DNA from: Nectonema munidae
Lineage: Eukaryota; Nematomorpha; Nectonematoida; Nectonematidae
Reading direction: 5' to 3'
DNA length: 64,000 nucleotides
Assembly: GCA_030549495.1 (NCBI GenBank)
Contig: JAUIRK010000858.1
Span: forward strand, 384,501 to 448,500
Shown: positions 11,676 to 24,499 of the stretch, piece after piece
Layout of the letters: every line of letters begins with the position of its first letter
How positions within the stretch are numbered: the stretch's first letter is position 1
Made by a program: the position numbers and the translations under genes
The notes under the pieces: model-generated
Database searches by the model: none
What the model saw: only the letters and a program-made list of their open reading frames with translations
What the model was told of the DNA's origin: nothing

Positions 11676-14290
11676 CTGATTTAAAATACTAAATTCAAAT
11701 TTATTATATAGTCAAGAATAACGATTGGAGCAAACAGACAAAGAAATTTTAACAAAAATTATTTAAAAAAAATTTCTTCAACTAAACAAAGCCTTGTTTA
11801 TTAAATAAAAATGAGATTTTTATGTAATATGAACGAGTAACAATAACCAATCTTTAGTTAGTTGCTCACATGATATTTTCCTGTTTTTTCCGAGATATGC
11901 GTAGCTAAGAGAAAAAAGTTGCCTTCCAACCTACAATAGTATTAAAATTAGTAAAAAATCATATAATTCAAATTAATATAATCTTATAAGTTACAACTTA
12001 ATAATCTAGAACTTAAAATCTTACTTATTTCAGAGTCATTTTTACCTACATTTCTTTTGGTTGACGTCATTTGTGAATGATACCTAAACTTCATTCTTCT
12101 CAGAGGTCTAAGATTTTTAAAGATGGAATAGAAACAATTCTTGGACACATTTCTAGATTTGTAAGTTATAAAATTCCTATTTTTGGAATCATTTATTTTT
12201 TTTTACCAATTTTAACATAGTTGTGGGTTAGAAGTCAAAACTATGTATAGTTTATTCATATGCGATTGAGCTAACACTAGACATAACCCTAAAACGGAAA
12301 CTAATTCTAATACTAACACTAATGTTAAAACTAATCCTAACTCTAAATAGGTTTCTAAAATTTTACACATTGGTCATTCTTAAAAATGTGTTACATATTC
12401 TGACATATTGGGCGGTACGCTAATCTGTAAACAACAAAGAAAGCGAGAAATTTCATCAAAATGTGAGAAAGATGGAAACCAGAGAGCTTAAGAAGACCTT
12501 AAATAATAGAGGGAAATTGAACTTGACCTCCTTATTTTTTTAATAAGGATCACGTTATATGACATGAATATGTAGTTAACTAGATCGAATTTTAAATCCT
12601 GTTTTATATATTTTTGGACAGACTGTAAAATAATTTAAGGATGAGTTAAAGGAATAATTAATGTATAAGAGTAAAAAAGAATTCCTTTAGCTGAAAAAAC
12701 CCAGAATATAAAAATGAGAAAACTTCATTCGGATTTTGATTCTCTTTATATCCTAGAAAAATTCCATTATTAGGTACTTTTATTTTTTAGAGAGTGGACT
12801 CAAATTTACAAGAAGTTATATTCTATAACCTTCACAGTTCTCCTTTTCAAGGCACTCAGTTAGGAAGAACAATACTTGAGATCATTATAAACCACAAAGT
12901 TTATTTCTTTCTGCAGTTGGAGGTAAGATATTTTGTGATATAATTTTATAAAGAAAAATGCAAAAAAGTGGCTCATAATGAAAAATTTATATCTAAAGAC
13001 AAATTAATTTTTTTTCACCACATCATATAAAAATTGGTGTAAGAATTAAAAAAGTATTTAACTTTAGAATCCAGTTTGCCCAGAGATGGCATGTGTATTC
13101 ATAAAGGAAAATTTCTTTTGGTGTATAGGTTCCAGTTGTATATGTATACCTGAGAGAATTATATTATGATAGCTGAAAAATAATAACATAATACTTTTCT
13201 GTGTTTTGCCCCCCCCCCCTCTATACTAAAATTTCTCTTGTACCAAATTGGCTACATCTTTTGCTACCATACTTTCAAACTATTCTACATTACACTCAGA
13301 AATCATAAGTTGTAATTCTTTACAACCATTAAATAATGTATTGCCATCAAAATATGTCTCACTACAATTGCTTGAATGTCAGCTCATTTTTCATCATCAC
13401 CATATGTTCCTATGATATGTGCTTATTATCCTGTGATATGACTGTGAGGCAGACAGTATCAACGGAAGTTTTAATTATACAGTTCACCAAAAAATAGAGT
13501 TCGAACTGTCTTCAAAATGTAAGAAACTGAATTTCAAACAATATCAGTCCTCATTTTCATCAAAATATACAGTAATTCTATAAAGATCCTTCATATCACA
13601 TTGTCAAAACAAAAAGTTGCATTAATGAAGATGTCGATCAGTTAGTTGTTTTAACTAGGTTATTTAAATTTGAAAATTAGGAAAATCTTTGAAAATTCAT
13701 AGTTAAATCAGATATAAAAATAAAGTAAATTAACAATTTTAAAATTTAGTTAATTTAATTTGATGAATATTATAAATGTTTTTTAGATACTTTTTTTCAC
13801 TTGAGAAAATTTTTTATTAACTTCTTGTAACTAGTTCATTCAACTGATTTTTGAGTTAGTATATTTTATGATAAGCACAAAATAGTAAAAAAAAACTCTT
13901 TTCACTGTATGTTATTTCAACACAAAATTTAACATATTCACCGTTTTGAAATTATTTTTTTATAAAAAATTCTGTTAAAAGCATATTTATTAACATAAAT
14001 TTTTTTGATAACATCTGAAGAAGTCGATATATCGGGTGATGCGAATAATATTAATGTAAGTTATGCCCAAAAGTGAAGTTTTAATATTGAGGAAGTTTGA
14101 TGTACTATTGTTATCTTTGAAATTGTCAAAATAGAAATTGAATATATGGATAAATGAAATATATTAAGAAAGTTTTTGAAACTTTCAAATAAGTCATGTT
14201 CCAGCACTGATCATTTTATTATCTAATGATTAATTTTTATCGGAAAAATTTAAGATCGCAGTTTCCATTCCAAAAAACTCCACTTTAAAA
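11676..14290. other. Intergenic region upstream of FBPase
   Basis: No coding exon recognised. It holds a degenerate CTAACN array (12265-12350) and a C-run (about 13209-13219) followed by AAAATTTCT, similar to the end at 16233-16273. No TATA box or CpG-rich promoter for FBPase could be identified by eye. Confidence 0.5.
12236..12385. repeat. Dispersed repeat with degenerate CTAACN array (copy 1)
   Basis: A leader ATGCGATTGAGCTAACACTAG is followed by about a dozen imperfect CTAAYN-type hexamers and then TTTCTAAAATTTTACACATT. The same leader, array and trailer occur at 47358-47465, so this is a dispersed element and not random low complexity. Confidence 0.65.
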
Positions 14291-14299
14291 ACCATCTTT

Positions 14300-15910
14300 A
14301 AAAAGTTTTGTTATACAAAAAATAATACTTGAAATCAATAACTCAACATATCTGTCATTGAAAGCTGATGGAACAAAAGATATACGTGGAAAAGGATGCC
14401 TGTCAATTGTAAGTAGTTTAATGGGGTGCTCATTTTCATTGATTCCTTTTCTTTTGTGTAAGGTGTTGAGATTTTTGAAAGGAAAGACCGTAAAGGAAGC
14501 ATTAATTAGCATGGTCTATCTGAAAGAATGTGATGCATCTTCTATCAACACCACAATTCTAGACATTCTTAATAAGTGTAAAATTCAAAAACACAAAATT
14601 ATGAGTCAATGCTATGATGGCGCTTACGTGATGTCAGGTAATATTTTTCTACCAGTACTTGTAGATGAAAATGATATCTTAAAAGGCAAGAAAAATGGAG
14701 TCCAAGAAAAAATCAGTGAACCACTTGAAAGATACATTCCTTATATTCATTGTATAAACCATCAGCTTCACTTAGTTATCACTGCATCTTTCCATCATAT
14801 AAACCATATTGAATTTCTTTTATCATTAATAACCAGGCTTTACAAGTTCACGAAAAAGGTTAAAGTTAAAACTGTTTTCAGTAAACAATTCAAAAAATTT
14901 ATTCCAACAAGATGGACATCACATTATGAAGTTGTTAATTCATTGATAAAAAATTATAGAAAAATAATATCTTGTCTTGAAAAAGTAAATAAATAGTTCT
15001 GATCTAGATGTTTCTTTCTAAGCAAGTGGTCTACTTCATGCTTTAAAAGACGATTCTTCAATATTTGTGATGCTTATGGTTGAAAAGTTTCTTAGTGTAA
15101 TGAAGCCTGCTAATGACTACCTCCAAGTAAACTACATTTTCAAAGTTACGTGAATAGTGTACTATACTAATTGATTTTGAAAGAAGATAATAATATCATT
15201 ATTGGGATAAGTTTGGTAGAAGATTTGGTGAAAGTTTTGTTAGAATTCAAAGATGACTAAAACGAATTTGATTCATTAATCAAGAAAATGATATTTTATG
15301 TTGACAATTCCAGTTCCACAGATAATATTTTTGATATTTTTGATAATAACGGAGAAAAAAACAGAAAATTTCGTATTCTCTACAATGAAACCTTACAATT
15401 GATTCTAGAGGGATTTGACAACAGGTTTGGTTTTCGACAATGTTCATCCTTTTAATTATCTTTTTTCAGGTTTAATGAAAAAAAACTGCACAATAATGAA
15501 AGCACATTCATATTTATTTCCTGAAAGTGTAGGATTTTTGGAATATAAAAAACTGAAACCTTTTATATCCCATCTACAAAATATATCTCAGCAGATTTTT
15601 TCGGAACTTAAAGTTGGAAAAGAATATATTAAAAAAAAGATACAGAAAGAATCTAACGTTATTGATGTTTTTGAAGTACTCGAACCAGTTAAAGAGGCAT
15701 TTCCTAACATATATAAACTATATGAAGGCATTTTAAAGCAATTTTGTATGTAAAATGACTCTTATTTTCTTCCAGGCCTTTTTACGGTAGGTTCGAGTAC
15801 AGCAGTTTGTGAAAGAAGTTTTTCAACCTTGAACAGGATTATGACCCCTATTAGAAAATCGATGACTCCGTCTAGAAGAAACAATTTAATATTTCTTTCT
15901 TTTATTTAAA
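14300..15910 (+). pseudogene. hAT transposase relic, ZMYM1-like
   Basis: The segment at 14335-14996 carries SLKADGTKDIRGKG, then SQCYDGAYVMSG, GVQEKISEPL and YIHCINHQLHLVI, the usual order of the hAT catalytic region in ZMYM1-like transposases. A second open stretch (15415-15753) and a tail at about 15785-15908 with STAVCERSFSTLNRIM give the C-terminal hAT dimerisation domain. The middle section (14997-15414) is broken by stops and frame changes, so the enzyme is dead. The right end of the element may be the C-run plus CTGGGTACGCCTCTG at 16233-16273; no matching left end was found. Distinct from the ZBED-like tails at 21590 and 51550. Confidence 0.85.
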
Positions 15911-16232
15911 AAAATTGACAGAAAAATTTATTTATTTATTTTCAAATAAAGGAAGACTTACATTTTAAAGAAGTCATCAATTTCTTACTTTTTTGTTTTT
16001 CAAGTTAAAAACTTTTTGCAAAATTATATAAATTTTAGAAAAAAAATTTCTCATTTGTTGTTAGTCAAACTTTTTCTTTTCAAATAATGAAGATCTCATC
16101 TTTTTGGTGTTTAGTTTTTGTTGCCAAATAAATTCAGAAGCTGAAGAGGGAGGTAAGAATTGCAACCGTTACTGATTGGAATAAACTTAACTAATAGGTT
16201 TTTGAAATAGTTAAAATTAATTAGACTACAAC

Positions 16233-16273
16233 TTTGCCCCCCCCCCCTAGAAAAAATTTCTGGGTACGCCTCT
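16233..16273. repeat. Terminal sequence of an hAT-like element with C-run
   Basis: A run of ten C followed by TAGAAAAAATTTCTGGGTACG and ending CCTCTG. Reverse-complemented it begins CAGAGGCGTACCCAG, a typical hAT terminus. It lies 320 bp beyond the ZMYM1-like transposase relic and may be its right end. Confidence 0.4.
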
Positions 16274-16319
16274 GGATGTGGATATATTTGAAAGCTTATG
16301 GAAAAACGTAATCAAATTC

Positions 16320-17085
16320 ATATTTAATCTCAAGCATACCCAAACATAACTCATTCACACTTCAAACTTGCTACCAGGAAGCCTACTTCTGAGATATAAA
16401 TTTCTAATAAAAGTATTCAAGGATCTTCACACAAACCACAAGATTCTCCCAAAAAATAAGTTTGTCAATATTCCCCCAATACGAACAAAAAATCTTACTC
16501 TCAAAAAAAAGCTATATGGTTAATCACAGTTTTTATGAATTTGTTTTTAGAGTTTTTTTTTAGATATTTTTATAAAAAGTTAACTATTGTAATATAAATA
16601 ATTTATTGCAAATATAATCTAAAAAATTCATACTTTCAAAATTCATGTTTTTTAAACCTCTGCCTACTTCTGCCCACAAATCAGTAATACCCATACAACT
16701 GCAATCGAAAATCAGAAGTTCTTATTAAGGGTCTATTTTTTAAAAATACTTCTATATTCATTCATAAACAGATTCGATAAAACTATATGGCCCAGTTGTT
16801 TGTGCTCCTGAGTCCTGTCAAACAGCCCCACAAACTGCTCTTCACATTCTAACATTGTGTCCACTAATCGAAAAGAATATCAAATCAAAAATTGGTGATA
16901 TTCTTGAAAGATCAAACAAAGTAAATTTTTCTGAAAATTTTATCAATGATCCATCCTTCATTATAAACTGCTCTCGCCACCCACAATTCATAAATCTTTG
17001 CAAAATTGTTGTTAAAAATAATAACCTTAATATTCTGCACTCCATAGTACTTTAACCCATGTTCTCACGAAAACCATCGTCTTTC
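16320..17085 (+). pseudogene. LINE 3' coding fragment, interrupted by a SINE piece
   Basis: Around 16375-16510 a frame reads RYKFLIKVFKDLHTNHK, like the C-terminal part of LINE polyproteins. From about 16790 to 17055 another reads SCQTAPQTALHILTLCP, then NDPSFIINCSRHPQF, resembling the zinc-knuckle tail of LINEs. The two parts are separated by a piece of SINE S3 in minus orientation (16511-16557) and non-coding DNA. Stops are present. The clade cannot be decided. Confidence 0.5.
16511..16557 (-). repeat. Fragment of tRNA-derived SINE family S3
   Basis: TTAATCACAGTTTTTATGAA and TTTGTTTTTAGAGTT match the reverse complement of the middle of the complete S3 SINE at 41987-42165. Confidence 0.7.
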
Positions 17086-17580
17086 ATCAGCAATCTAGCT
17101 TTGCACTTTGCAGAAAAATATTAATGTTTTCTTTCTTTCATTCAAAAGTTCTAAAACCACATGCACGATTTCTGATTCAAATCATTTATGTGATTTCTTC
17201 TTACCTGTCTTACGTATTTTATACATAAAGTTGGATGGACTTGTTATATTAAAAGAAACCATTATTGTTTCACTTTATATTTAGATTTAATAAATAGCTC
17301 TCGAATGACTTGTTTTTTGTTCTGTTAGTAAACTAAAAAGTTTCAGATGGTGTATCTATTTCTCAATATTTTAAAATAAATTTACCCATACAAACCGAAT
17401 CGATCATGCTCATTTTGACTGAGAAAAAATTTTTGTCTCTCTAGATTTAAATTGCAATTACTGTTTAACCGTTTAATTTGTAGTCAGATTTTTTTTATCA
17501 TTAAAACTATTTCATCCCCATTTAGCAAATCCACTATCTATATTTAATCAGGACAGTATTTTTGTCAATATATACACGGG

Positions 17581-17861
17581 CAGTGGCGGATCAAGAAATT
17601 TCTTATAGGGGGGGGGGGGGGAGGCGAAATCTATTTAATTTTTTTGCAATTTTGCTAAAGGTCTTCAGAGAATATGACAGCTGTATTATGTCTTTTAGAA
17701 TCATAATTACCTATGTTTCCATATTTTTAACATTATTTTGCGATGAATAAATTGCAAAAATTTATTTTTTATACATGTAAGGGTTATTTTCGAAGTCATT
17801 TTTCATTGGGGGGGGGGGGGGGAGCTAGGCCCATGAGGCCTCCCCCTTGGATCCGCCACTG
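17581..17861. mobile_element. hAT MITE with poly-G tracts and perfect 8-bp duplication
   Basis: Begins CAGTGGCGGATCAAG and ends CTTGGATCCGCCACTG, a near-perfect terminal inverted repeat. TACACGGG flanks it on both sides (17573-17580 and 17862-17869), the 8-bp target duplication expected of hAT. Two long G-runs lie inside, one near each end (about 17610-17622 and 17809-17822). The intact duplication and ends point to a fairly recent insertion. No coding capacity. Confidence 0.93.
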
Positions 17862-17869
17862 TACACGGG

Positions 17870-19600
17870 TAATAAATACTACATTCAATTTGGCTATTGT
17901 TTTATATACTTAATTAATTTCACACTACATTGACTTTTATATATTTAAGCCCAATCGATAAAATTATTTTATTTTTAATATTATAATTATTTTATCTATC
18001 GCATAAATAGAAATTGGATCAAATTTTAAGTCTAATCGACTGTACCTGAACTTACTAGTCGAATTCGATCACAAAAAGGTTTGGTAATAGGTTGATATAG
18101 GGTATGAAAAAGGTTTCTAAACTATGATATGTGTTCTCTTCCAAAATACAGTTTAAAAAAATTCAGAGTTATTTTATATTTTTTAGTTGTCGGTATCGCA
18201 TTAATAGGAAAAATATTCCTCCATAGCGGGACAGATACGATTGGGAATCGAACCCAGACCATCTGGATCAATGCCCTACACTCCTACCACTAGGCAATCT
18301 GCTAACAGTCAATTTTATTTTACAACTATTTAAATTTTTTTACTGCTTTTATTTTTTGAAAGTATCGAGTGGACATTATTTTTATTATCTATATAACATA
18401 AATGGAAGACAATCCTTAAATTTTTTATTCTTTCTTCTATAAAAATACCATTTTATTTAAATGACTTGATTACGGATTTTTTCTAAATAAGAAACTCAAG
18501 ATTTATATGTAAGTTAAGTTTCAAGTACTTATCTCATTTTATTGGCTCCTGACCTTTTTTAGCGTACTCAACTCTTTTTTCCCACCCCAATCAATGAATT
18601 ATGAGTGTCCCATTATTAATTATCTAAAATATTATGAGGGGTTTTTAAATATATTTTTTTCAAATATCGATCTTATCAAATGAGTTGGATTTAGGAAAAA
18701 TAATAACTTAATTTATGTGGAATAGATTGCATTTTTAATTTACATCGATATCAAAACTTTTAAAATTTATTGATGGTGACCAATATCAAAGATGGAAATT
18801 CATACAAACTTAACAAAATTTGAATATTCTGTTGTCTAAATTTTTTTATTTATAAAAACTTATTTTCTTGTTTTCTATAAATCTGGGTAGATGATTAGGG
18901 TGCTGTACTTCTAAACTTCCATTGAAACTCGATATGTCGTTTTATAAATTCTTGATATGGAATCGCTTATCAACTTTCTTGAAACAATTAAACAAAAATC
19001 AGAGGAATAAAGTAATTTGTTTTCTTTTCCATCCATCGTTTCCTATATAATAAATGAATTAATTATTGAAGTTTCAAATAGATCAAAGAAAATTCCTAGG
19101 TAAAACTTGGTACTCGATTTATCGCCATAATTCAATAACCATAAAAACGTTTAAGCTGCTTAGATTTGTCCACTCCTTCTATATATTGATTATAGTATAA
19201 AATAATCGAGGGTATTGTTTGAACCATGCTCTCTTGTTTTTTTGCTTTAAAAAATTCGATACCTTTATCACTCATCTAACATCCATACATTTGGCCAAAT
19301 TAATTTTTATCACTAGTTTAGAATAAGGCATTAATTGAATTTTAAAAAAAATAGCACAGTATGAAAAGGAAAAAGTTGCAAAGAATATCTTACTATCTAT
19401 CACAAAATAAATTAGATCAAAGAATTAAAGTTCGTTTCTAAGATATATATTATATGCACAAAAAAGTAACCATATGATGAAAGATAAGAAAAGAAACTTT
19501 ATAGAGTGACATTTTCATAAAATTCCAACAAAAAAAACAATTTTCAATACAACAGTTATTCATATACGATATAAAATACTCGGTCTTTTTTTTTTTTTAA
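17870..19600. other. Intergenic AT-rich stretch
   Basis: Contains one SINE (18184-18310). Otherwise no exon, transposase or structured repeat was recognised. Confidence 0.5.
18184..18310 (-). repeat. tRNA-derived SINE, family S2 (copy 1)
   Basis: On the minus strand: A-box-like GCCTAGTGGTAGGAGTG, B-box GGTTCGATTCC, then a tail with CGATACCGACAACTAAAAAA. The copy at 61805-61948 has the same layout, including GATATCGACAACTAAAAAAA. The tail rules out a simple tRNA gene. Confidence 0.75.
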
Positions 19601-19639
19601 TGAGGAAGATAGATAAGTTAGCTGATAAAAATTTTACCA

Positions 19640-21570
19640 ATAAAATTAATTAAAAAGTTTTGATGCTTGAAATTTTATAGATTGCTTAGAAGAAAAAACC
19701 TCAGATGAATTTCTCAAAAAATGTTTCATACTTTGAGATCTGAAAGTGAACCAATCATGAAAAATATTTGGCAGCATATCCTTAAAAAATTTGAATATAA
19801 AAATTGAAATTCTCAATTTATACAGGTCTGAAATTTTCAAAAGTTTACTTTTATAAAACAAAGATGAAGTTTGAGCAAGATACGGTTTGTTATATATGAA
19901 TCTAATCGTTTTCTTTTGAGCAATCAATGACTCAACGATATTAGTATAGCCCCTATTTTCTAAGCTGCAAGTAAGATGAGGTAAAAACAAGGCTTTATAA
20001 ATTCGGAGTTCAGTCTTATTGGGCAATATTTTTCCGCAGTTTTTCAATTTACCTAAGACACAACTGAGCTTAATAAGGACGTACAACTTATGTTTTTCAA
20101 TATTTAACCTATTGTCAATTCCTAGACCAAGTAAATATTCTGTAACAAATTCGATACCAATATCAGGAGGTTTTATACTATTACAATGACCAAATAGTAT
20201 AGCTTTACTCTTAGAGATAAACTTTTAAAAAGTTTTGTAAAAACAATTCATTTATTTTGCTTAGATCAAAGAAAGAAGATTCATCATTAAAAGGGATGAT
20301 CACGCTAACATCATCCGCATATAATAAAATTTCATGATAACTAAATGTGAACAAATCATTTATGAAAATCTTCAATAACAACGATCCTAAAATCGAACCC
20401 TGGGGAGGAGCTCCAAGTTTAACCGCCTAACAATCAGACATAACGTGATTAATTGTAACACACTGAAATCGATTCGATAAAAAGGAAGCTAAAAGATTAA
20501 CAGATTTACTATTAAAACCATATTGAAAAGGGGGATTTAAGAGTAGTGGATGGGAAATTGAGTTGAAAGCTTTGGATTGGTCAAGAAAGACCGAAACAAT
20601 AGATTTTTTGTTATCCATATGATTTAGAATGTTATTAATGAAATAAGAGTGAACTAACGAAGTAGAGTATTTAGTTCTGAAGCCAAATTGTTTTTCGTTG
20701 ATAATCTGGTTATCCTCAAGATATTGGGTCATTTGATTAGCAACAAGTTTTTCAGATATTTTGGAAAGACAAGGAATAATTGAGATGGGACAGTAATTAT
20801 TCCGATCGTACTTGTCACCTTTTTTTGAAGACAGCAGTAACTTCAGAAAATTTTAAGATATTGGGAAAAATAAAAAATTCTATGCAAGAATTGAATCCAA
20901 TTAACATGTGGTGAACAATTAAGAAAGATATTAAAATAAGGTTAAACACAGAAATGCCGTAAATGTCCTCAGATTTACTCATTTTGAATTCTTTTATTGC
21001 AAATATCAGTTCAGCTCTTTCAATTTTTCCAATTTTAAAAGCATTCCTCTCAGACTTACTGAAGTTTAGGGGAAGATGGTATAGCTTAGCAGAGTCATTA
21101 TAAATAAAATGTTTGTTTGGAGTTTCAGCAACCTCTTTAACATCAGAAATTAAGTTATTCTGAATATCTTTCAACTGTATAATATCGCTTTTAGATTTTG
21201 GGATAAATTTGATTTAATTTTTTCCCTGATATTTTTGGGCGAAGACATGGAAAAATAACTATAAAAATGCCTGCTTTTAAGATTTAATTTTATTTCTGAT
21301 AAGTTTTGATATCAAGTGTTTTTATATGGTTTATGCAGTCTATCACGAACTTTAATTGATTTGATCAATCCAAGAAGAAAAATCCTTTTTAAAATATGAA
21401 GTTTTATTATCAGCAATACACGCTGAAATAATACTGTTCAATTTAGAAAAATTGAATTCAGGTACGGGCGCAAAACAACTGATAAATCAATATTGTTGAT
21501 AGCTTGTACAAAAGATTTAAAATCTAATCTAATTGGTATTGATATAAACTCTTCAGAAAAGGATGCAGCT
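19640..21570 (-). pseudogene. Non-LTR retrotransposon (LINE) relic, RT domain
   Basis: Read on the minus strand from high to low coordinates: a pre-RT linker (about 21570-21180, with SSWIDQ and KSRHFYSYF), the RT start with IKEFKMSKSEDIYG (21174-20815), NYCPISIIPCLSKISEKLVA, then FGFRTKYSTS and SVFLDQSKAFNSISH (20732-20427), a decayed catalytic core, and the post-RT segment with KTELRIYKALFLPHL and AQKKTIRFIYNKPYLAQTS (20086-19646). This order fits the jockey/CR1 group. There is a frame change near a T-run at 20819 and several stops, so it is inactive. No endonuclease was seen: 5'-truncated, or cut by the hAT fragment at 21590. Confidence 0.85.
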
Positions 21571-21589
21571 ACGTCGAAAGAAATTTTAA

Positions 21590-21812
21590 ATGAAAATAAA
21601 CGAAAGTTGGGAATTTATTTAACCGGAACACTGCTGTCAAGAAAGGAAAATCCTCTGTAATGGTGGAAAATAAAAACCAATTTTCTAGACTTAAAAATTT
21701 AGTACCTACATATTTAAGTGCAGCAGCGAGTTCTGAAAGTTTAATTTAGCCTCGTTGTAATAAACTGAAAGCTTTCGTTTATCATGAAAAATAAATGTTA
21801 TTTGGAGATTAT
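21590..21812 (+). pseudogene. hAT transposase C-terminal fragment, ZBED-like
   Basis: Across small frame changes it reads LGIYLTGTLLSRKENPL, WWKIKTNF and LVPTYLSAAASSESL, then CNKLKAFVYH. This matches the end of ZBED-type hAT transposases (Y..EPL..R..NPL.WWK, then ARKYL..PA.S..SER, then NRL.P). The usual SER is reduced and stops are present. It abuts the LINE relic, so one element probably inserted into the other. Confidence 0.7.
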
Positions 21813-22334
21813 TAGTGTTTGCTTTGTTTTAAATAAGTATTTTATAATTTGTGGGTAAATTTAAATAAGTTTTAGTAATTAAAACGTTAAACAAAACAAT
21901 TACGTGGAATGTGCAATCTAATATCCGGTAAACCTGATCGAATATGCGGGTGTCCGGCTTTATTGCTGTTCAGTACATCCTTAATTATGACCCTTGGATT
22001 TTATCATTCTCTCATTTATGCTCTGATTGAAATGTGAGATTATAATAATGAAAAATATTACTTTTTGCTCTATCATTGGTATTTTGCGAATTGAAAAAAT
22101 TTTCTAATTTTCAAAAATCTTTTATTTTCATGCTCGAAGAAATGAAAGGAATCCAATGGTCTCGGTCTTTTGACCAGTAATGCCGTAATTTTTTGTAAAG
22201 TATGATTAATCATATGTATACCCAAGTGGCACACATTTCGGGAACATTTTTTTGAAAAACATTACTGTTTTGTGTTGCATATATATTTACTTGAGGAGTA
22301 AATATATTATTTATCAAATTTTCAAAATACTTAC

Positions 22335-22490
22335 CAGATCTAAGACTTCATGAGGATTTGGGTCTTTGAATGATTGTTAGAAAACTTCCATTCTAGATTT
22401 AAATGTGCTATAAGGAATGGATAAAAATACATGTGGTAAAATACACTCATCTGGCCGTGAATGTTCATCATATAAGAAATTTATATCTCA
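22335..22490 (-). pseudogene. Unrecognised protein-like segment ending at a splice donor
   Basis: On the minus strand the frame reads NFLYDEHSRPDECILPHVFL, then SIPYSTFKSRMEVF and, after one stop, QSFKDPNPHEVLDL, directly followed by a consensus donor GTAAGT. The amino-acid mix looks like real protein and unlike the AT-rich background. I do not recognise the family. It could be a broken exon or transposon coding DNA. Confidence 0.35.
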
Positions 22491-22723
22491 CTTTAATAAA
22501 GCTCGTTTGTTTTTTTAATTTTTTTTTAAATTTTTTTTTGTAAAAATGAGATGTTTACCTTTCTTATATCTTATAATCGATCAAACTAAATTCTATTGTA
22601 ACTTGATTTTATTTATTCCTACTTCCTATCCGATTCTCTGCCTTTTTTGCTAATTCTTGTGAGACAAGTTTTTGCATTATATTTTTTTCTAAGGTTAAAT
22701 GCCTGCTTTTCCAATTCTTCCAG

Positions 22724-23056
22724 ATTCTACCTTTAAAAGGATTAACCGTACAACAGATTGTGAGACGTAAATTTTATTTCTATAATTATTTTTTACCTAA
22801 TTACCACCTTATTGTTTTTTGTTTTCGTTCATAGAAGCTTTTGCGCGTCTGCTAGCGTCGTTACCTGAAGTCTCCTTTTTTAATGCGAAAGTAAACATTC
22901 TAGAGCTGAATTTATGGTTACGCAAATATTCATGCGATTATTATGGTATCAATGAAGATAATTATGAAAAAAGTGTTTGCAATATTTTACTGAATATAAA
23001 AGAAATATCTTTTGAAATACCTATTCAACACCTTAACCATTTGTTTCCAAAAAGTA
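22724..23056 (+). CDS. Two exons of an unrecognised gene
   Basis: Exon A 22724-22767 follows TTTTCCAATTCTTCCAG and ends before GTAAAT; exon B starts at about 22834 after GTTCATAG and ends at about 23056 before a GTAAAT donor. Exon A ends in phase 1 with C and exon B opens with AA, so the join makes a Gln and one frame: ILPLKGLTVQQIVR, Q, AFARLLASLPEVSFFNAK, then LELNLWLRKYSCDYYG and EISFEIPIQHLNHLFPK. The composition is clearly protein-like. I cannot name the family, and no further exons were found on either side, so the gene is partial as read. It is not part of SZT2 as far as I can tell. Confidence 0.5.
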
Positions 23057-23879
23057 AATATTATATATTTTTTTAGTTTTTTTTAATTTCTATAACTTTT
23101 TTTTGTATAAATAAATAAAAAAAAACTGCTCACTGCAATTTAAAATTTTATATTTTGTTTTTTAAAAAGTCAAAAAAATTATCACTATTTCCTTTTGTTG
23201 TGCTTATTTTTATTCCAAACTGGCTTCTTTTATAACTATTTTTATGGGTTTGAACCAGTCTTCACATAAGTAATAAATATTTATAGCTATTTAAAATCAA
23301 ATAGAAATTTGAAATAACAAATTGACTTGCTAATTGTGAATAACGAGGTAAAAACAAAAACGCTTCATAAGAATGCGCATTCACAATCTCAATGGATCAA
23401 AACTCAGTGCCTTAGCTTCAAAGGTATATATTTTCAAAAACGGAAACTTTTTCGGAATTACCTGCAATAAATTATTAATTTGATAGATTCCAATAAGGCT
23501 CTTTGTTTTTTTAATAAATTTCCTTAGAGTCAACAAAATTAAAAAGTTTCTGCTTTTGAAAATATATTTTAACAATGACATTATCTAACTCTAACCAACC
23601 ATAAGGTGAAAATCTCTTATTCTTAACAGGGTTAGATTAGAAAATTGCCTCCCTCTCTTTTCAAAAACACAATAATTTTCACTAAGTTGTCTTCCTATTT
23701 TTATATTTCAAATCAAACACGGAGCTTATACTTAATTGGTAATAATATGTATTTGATTATAATGAATAAATTATAAGGGGTTATTGGATGCCTTCATCCT
23801 CTTTAGGGTTTGGAAGTTATTGACTAAAAATATTAGGCTTGAGTTTTTAGAAGATTGTCCCTAAATGATAAATGATATA

Positions 23880-24480
23880 ACTCAACGTGTGCTGAAGAGG
23901 TTTTCTGGATGGCTTTTCTTGGAAGACATTTGCCGCTAGCAGTATTAGTGCTTCTCTCAATTCATCTTTGATTGTGTTTGCCAGAGTGATTATGTTATCG
24001 CTAAGGTTGAGAATGATTCCCAAATACTTGATGATCTTGGCAAACTTCTATGCTTGATTAGCTTGCGTTGCTTCTAATGTTTCATTCTTTGAAGAATTCT
24101 AATTTGATGGGAATTATCTTGTCACAATCTTCCTTGCTTGTTGCTAGGAATAAAATTTCGTCAATGTATGTTTAAAATTATAATCTTTACTTGAGTATTG
24201 ATTCTAGCTTTGAGGACTCCCATGAGTGTCTTAAACCTAAATTGAAGATCTCCAGACGCAAAAGAATGACCCGTGGGAAGTCTATTCATACAATTTGACT
24301 TATTGTATTTGTTACAGAAGAATCTTCTTGCAGAGTAGTTGGATTCCATAAAATGCAATGTCTACTTTAAAGGCACACGTCCAAATTGGCTCGAGGTTGT
24401 GTAGTACGAAGTTTTGAATAATTTTGTTGTATGGTTGAAATCTGAGATCAGCCTTTCCTCATTCTCCTTTTTAGGATCCT
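23880..24480 (-). mobile_element. Retroelement fossil, reverse transcriptase part
   Basis: On the minus strand the segment resembles the fingers-to-palm region of a reverse transcriptase, including an RLPTGHSFASGD segment, a Y-D-E active-site-like box and a following YLGIILNL segment. The order resembles DIRS-like or LTR-type elements; the family is uncertain. It is an old, broken fossil with several breaks. No terminal repeats were identified. Confidence 0.5.
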
Positions 24481-24499
24481 TTGATGCTTCTTTTCTTTA

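Noticed and set aside
12265-12350. Interstitial telomeric repeat
   Set aside because: The CTAACN words are irregular and embedded in an element with unique flanks also present at 47358-47465.
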